DNA from: Casuarina equisetifolia
Lineage: Eukaryota > Streptophyta > Magnoliopsida > Fagales > Casuarinaceae
Direction of reading: 5' to 3'
NCBI GenBank assembly: GCA_028551475.1
Contig: CM052362.1
Span: 22,922,021 to 22,986,020, forward strand
DNA: 64,000 nt
The position numbers were made by a program, and so were the translations under genes. The notes below the pieces were generated by a model, which searched no databases, had not been told where the DNA came from, and saw only the letters and a program-made list of their open reading frames with translations. Within the stretch, counting starts at the first letter, position 1, and every line of letters starts with the position of its first letter. Below are positions 61,201 to 64,000 of the stretch, in pieces.

Positions 61201-62166
61201 TGTATATTTGTGCAGAAGTTCTCAAATGATGATTTTATCATTCTACTACTTTATGTAAATGACATGCTTATAGTTGGTAAAAATGCTGCAAGAATTGAAA
61301 AGTTGAAGTAGGATTTAAGTAAGTCATTCTCAATGAAAGACTTAGGCTCAGTGAAGCAAATTCTTGGTATGAGAGTTAGTCATGATAGAAAAGCCAAGAA
61401 GTTATGGTTGTCTCAAGAGGAGTACGTCAAAAAAGTGCTTCAAAGGTTTTGTATGGATAAAGCTAAAGTGGTGAGTATGCCTCTTGCTACACATTTTAAA
61501 CTTAGTAAGAAACAATGTCCTGCAGATGAAGAAGACAAAAAAGATATGAAAAGAGTTCTTTATGCTTCGACTGTTAATTGTTTAATGTATGCAATGATTT
61601 ATACAAGACTAGATATAACTCATGCAGTTGGAGTAGTTAGCAGATTTACTTCTAATTTGGAAGAGAACATTGGAATGCAGTGAAGTGGATTCTAAGGTTT
61701 CAAGGCACTTCTAGTTTGAAACTTTCATTTGGAAGTGATAAGCTTATTCTTGTGGGATATATAGATTTTAATATAGCAGGGAATATTGATAATAGAAGAT
61801 TTACTTTAGACTACTTGATTAAGATTTTCAGGGAGAGTTGTGGCATGACAATCAAGATTACAAAAATATATTGTTTTATCTACAACAAAAGCATAATTTA
61901 TTACAGCAACGAAAGCATGTAAATAGTTGCTTTGGATGAAGGAATTCATAAATGAACTTGGTTTCGTGCAAGAAATGTATATGTTATTTTATGATAGTCA
62001 AAGTATTATATGTCTTGCTAAAAACTCTACTTTTCATCAAAAGTCAAAGTATATTGATGTAAGGTATCATTGGATACGAGATATCATAAAAATAAAAGAA
62101 ATTACACTTGAAAAGGTACATACTGAGGATAATGGTTCTAATATGATGACAAAGGCTCTATGGTAG
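58258..62166 (+). pseudogene. gag-pol polyprotein of the copia element, degenerate
   Basis: gag from ATG 58258 (MELSTNKMINLYKRN) with the zinc knuckle CHHCGKMGHIKKNC at about 58947; protease WVIDSGVSLHI near 59160, where Val replaces the usual Ala of DSGAS; pre-integrase LWHKRLSHTSEKGM; integrase core with LDNGGEYIGPFDEYC and GIVERMNKTLVERVR; reverse transcriptase with FLHGDLNEEIFMEQ, LYSLKQAPRQ and LLYVNDMLIVG (YVND where active copies have YVDD); RNase H end YDSQSIICLAKN and HIRY-like DVRYHWIRD. At least eight in-frame stops or shifts. Domain order is that of a Tnt1-like element. Confidence 0.87.
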
Positions 62167-62265
62167 GAAAAGTTTGAGTTTTGTCGGCATAAGGCCAGTT
62201 TGGATTGTGCTTGAGAAATGGACATATGGAATCTTCCTCATTTAGGCTAGAGGGGGGAGAATTTT

Positions 62266-62810
62266 TGGGTTGGTCTAGCCCATATTCGGGGACTTATTAT
62301 TGGTTCTAATTAGCATAATGTGGCCTTAAGGTTTAAAAGGAAAAATATAAGATTTTTGCTTTAAAAAGAGGTGAGTGGCTGTCAAAAAGAAAATAAAGGT
62401 AAAAGAAAATAGCAGAATTTTTGCAGGAATTAGAGGTCTTGTGCATCAGTTCATCAAACGTTTGATCAAGGTCGATCCGTGGTCTGATTGAGTTGATTTT
62501 TTGTCAGCAAGTTCGGAATTGGGTGTTCTTCATTGTGAACTATTGGATCGTCATTTGAAGCTCTTGAAGTCAGCAAATCTTGGTCGAACATTTGGGTGAT
62601 ATTTCTCCAACTTTTCTTGGTTAAGTTGTTGTTTGTAACTTGTTCTTCATTATTAATTGGTGATTCTATTATTGTTGAATTAATAAAAATTCTTTTGTGT
62701 TGATTATGATTTGCTTATTTTACTTGTTATTCAAATACATTATTGATGTTTTAGTATATCCTCATAGGTTCAATCAAAATGGGAAACTTTATACATAGTT
62801 TTTCCCATCA
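62266..62810 (+). repeat. 3' LTR of the copia element
   Basis: Matches the 5' LTR over its length with scattered differences and one insertion; preceded by the polypurine tract and followed by ttttg. Confidence 0.8.
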
Positions 62811-63060
62811 TTTTGAAGATTTTGTAATGCCGTTTTGCCTCATTTATTTAAACTGTTTATTTGATCGCATAGTTTAAAAAAAAAATACAGGAAAAATATT
62901 TACATTAACTTGTAAAACTTATTTGGAAACCTATATCACAACGTAATATTTTCATTAACAGTTCCACATGACCTACCATGTTTATTACAAATAAACAGTT
63001 TACTACCTTTTCCAAGCCAACTCTCGAGCTCGTGAAACTTGTATTACTGAGGGAGCTTAT

Positions 63061-63760
63061 TCAATTTACGGTACCAAACTCCCCATAGGATTTGATTGAA
63101 TATTTGGCTGGGTTTTGATCGTCCACAAGCGCTGGAACTGGCCCGATGGTTGTCTCCTGTGGGGGTGCAACAAAAACTGCCCATGACATAAGAGTACGTT
63201 CCTTGTTCACCAAACTCCTGTGAAGAACGCTCTTGTATTTACCGTTGCCCAGCACTGCAACAAAATCTCGTAAGTTGAACGACAAAGAAACAAAACAGAA
63301 GTGAGTTGTTAAAGCTATGATTAAGCCTTATTCGCAGATCGAATGAAGAACTCCTGTCGTTTCTTGCAATAACGTTTAACGATAAAACGGTATCACTATG
63401 TTGCTCTGGACAACACGAGGAGTATGTATACCTCAATCTGATCACCAACATGGACGAAAAGTGCATCTGGCAAGTCATTGACGGCAACCCAATCACCGTC
63501 TTTGGAAACCTCAAGGCCCGGGACGTCGTTGGAAACGAGTAATGTGAGCGCGGACATGTCAGTATGAGGTTCAACTCCTAGAGCCATTTCAGGTTGTGGG
63601 CAAGGTGGGTAAAAAGTTTGTTTTCATTTTCAGTTCTATATCCTCATCTCCTAAACTGTACTTCAAATCCTTCCCTTTCAAAGCTAGCCCCTCCGACAGC
63701 AGCTGCAATAGCTTGTCTGTTAGTCTTAACATTTCTTTGTTATAGTCTTCTGTGACTTCC
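63061..63760 (-). pseudogene. Flavonol synthase-like dioxygenase copy C, frameshifted
   Basis: Exon 2 at 63760-63432 and exon 3 at about 63253-63050 are clearly of the same family (LGVEPHTDMSALTLLV, SVLHRSLVNKERTLMSW). Breaks against copies A and B: one extra A in the run near 63611 (before the NFYPPCP codons), one G lost at the exon 3 acceptor (63255 region), and one C lost near 63074, giving YGEFGTVN stop instead of YGEFRYRKFNKLPQ. The 2-oxoglutarate Arg of RMSW is changed to Leu. No exon 1 is seen before the window ends, though it may lie beyond. Not functional. Confidence 0.8.
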
Positions 63761-64000
63761 CTGTTCGGGTGTAAATGATGTCAATTGTTGTATCCAGCAA
63801 ACACTAACATTCCTGCTTGATATGACTAAAGACGGGCCCAAAATGAAACCCAAAGTTTAAGAGATCTAAAGGCACTATTGCCCTATCTCTGTTATGTATT
63901 CTATGAGGAGTGGGGCAGTGTTCAAGGATACAATTATACTATGTGGATCGAGGGAAGTGAAGGAAGGACAAGCGAAGGGAACTAACGAATTTTGGTTCTT

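Larger units (their letters stand above)
57677..62810 (+). mobile_element. Full-length Ty1/copia retrotransposon, degenerate
   Basis: Direct LTRs of about 526 and 545 bp, primer-binding site at 58206, gag-protease-integrase-RT-RNase H in copia order, and a polypurine tract gaggggggaga at 62250-62260 just before the 3' LTR. Flanks share only tttt, so the target duplication is unclear. About 5.1 kb. Stops scattered through the polyprotein make it inactive. Confidence 0.88.

Overview
The window looks like nuclear DNA of a flowering plant, probably a eudicot. It has AT-rich spacers, GT-AG introns, plant gene families (G-type lectin receptor kinase, DIS3L2/SOV-type exonuclease, flavonol-synthase-like dioxygenases) and heavy loads of Ty1/copia, Ty3/gypsy and L1 retrotransposon debris. 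I see no prokaryotic operons, rRNA, convincing tRNA or CRISPR array. Exon models were read by hand from frame, splice sites and family resemblance; no database search was possible.

Region 1 (1-12.7 kb) is a conventional gene space on the minus strand. An OB-fold nucleic-acid-binding protein gene (six exons found, 5198 down to 1009, 3' end unresolved) has a long intron holding an inverted cluster of LTR-like repeats. Upstream of it is an intact seven-exon DIS3L2-type 3'-5' exoribonuclease gene (12121 down to 6130, predicted 1123 aa). A spacer of about 3.7 kb follows.

Region 2 (16.4-24.2 kb), plus strand, holds a five-exon gene for a GT51 (peptidoglycan glycosyltransferase-like) protein. Exon 1 is broken by a frameshift and an in-frame TGA, while exons 2-5 and their splice sites stay open. 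Its 5-kb first intron contains a complete, apparently functional, intronless G-type lectin S-receptor-like kinase gene on the same strand.

Region 3 (24-36 kb and 51-64 kb) is a segmentally duplicated zone. Pieces of the GT51 3' end (intron 4, exon 5 and downstream sequence) recur at about 28.7-29.6 kb, 32.8-33.7 kb and 55.6-55.9 kb. They are interleaved with a cassette carrying minus-strand flavonol-synthase-like 2-oxoglutarate dioxygenase genes: two intact three-exon copies (31.07-32.39 kb and 53.48-54.70 kb, 331 aa each), one frameshifted copy at the right edge, and two fragments near 33.8 and 36.0 kb.

Region 4 is transposon fill. It includes a 1.27-kb solo LTR with a 5-bp target duplication (26.07-27.34 kb) that splits a coding-like ORF; a complete but defective gypsy element (36.17-40.55 kb, TSD ttaac) nested in a decayed copia element; a minus-strand copia remnant (44.7-47.1 kb); a 5'-truncated L1 with a 10-bp TSD (48.7-51.3 kb); and a full-length decayed copia (57.7-62.8 kb) lying beside the third dioxygenase copy. 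The likely working genes are DIS3L2, the receptor kinase, the two dioxygenases and perhaps the OB-fold gene. They have unrelated roles and no sign of shared regulation beyond the duplicated dioxygenase cassettes.
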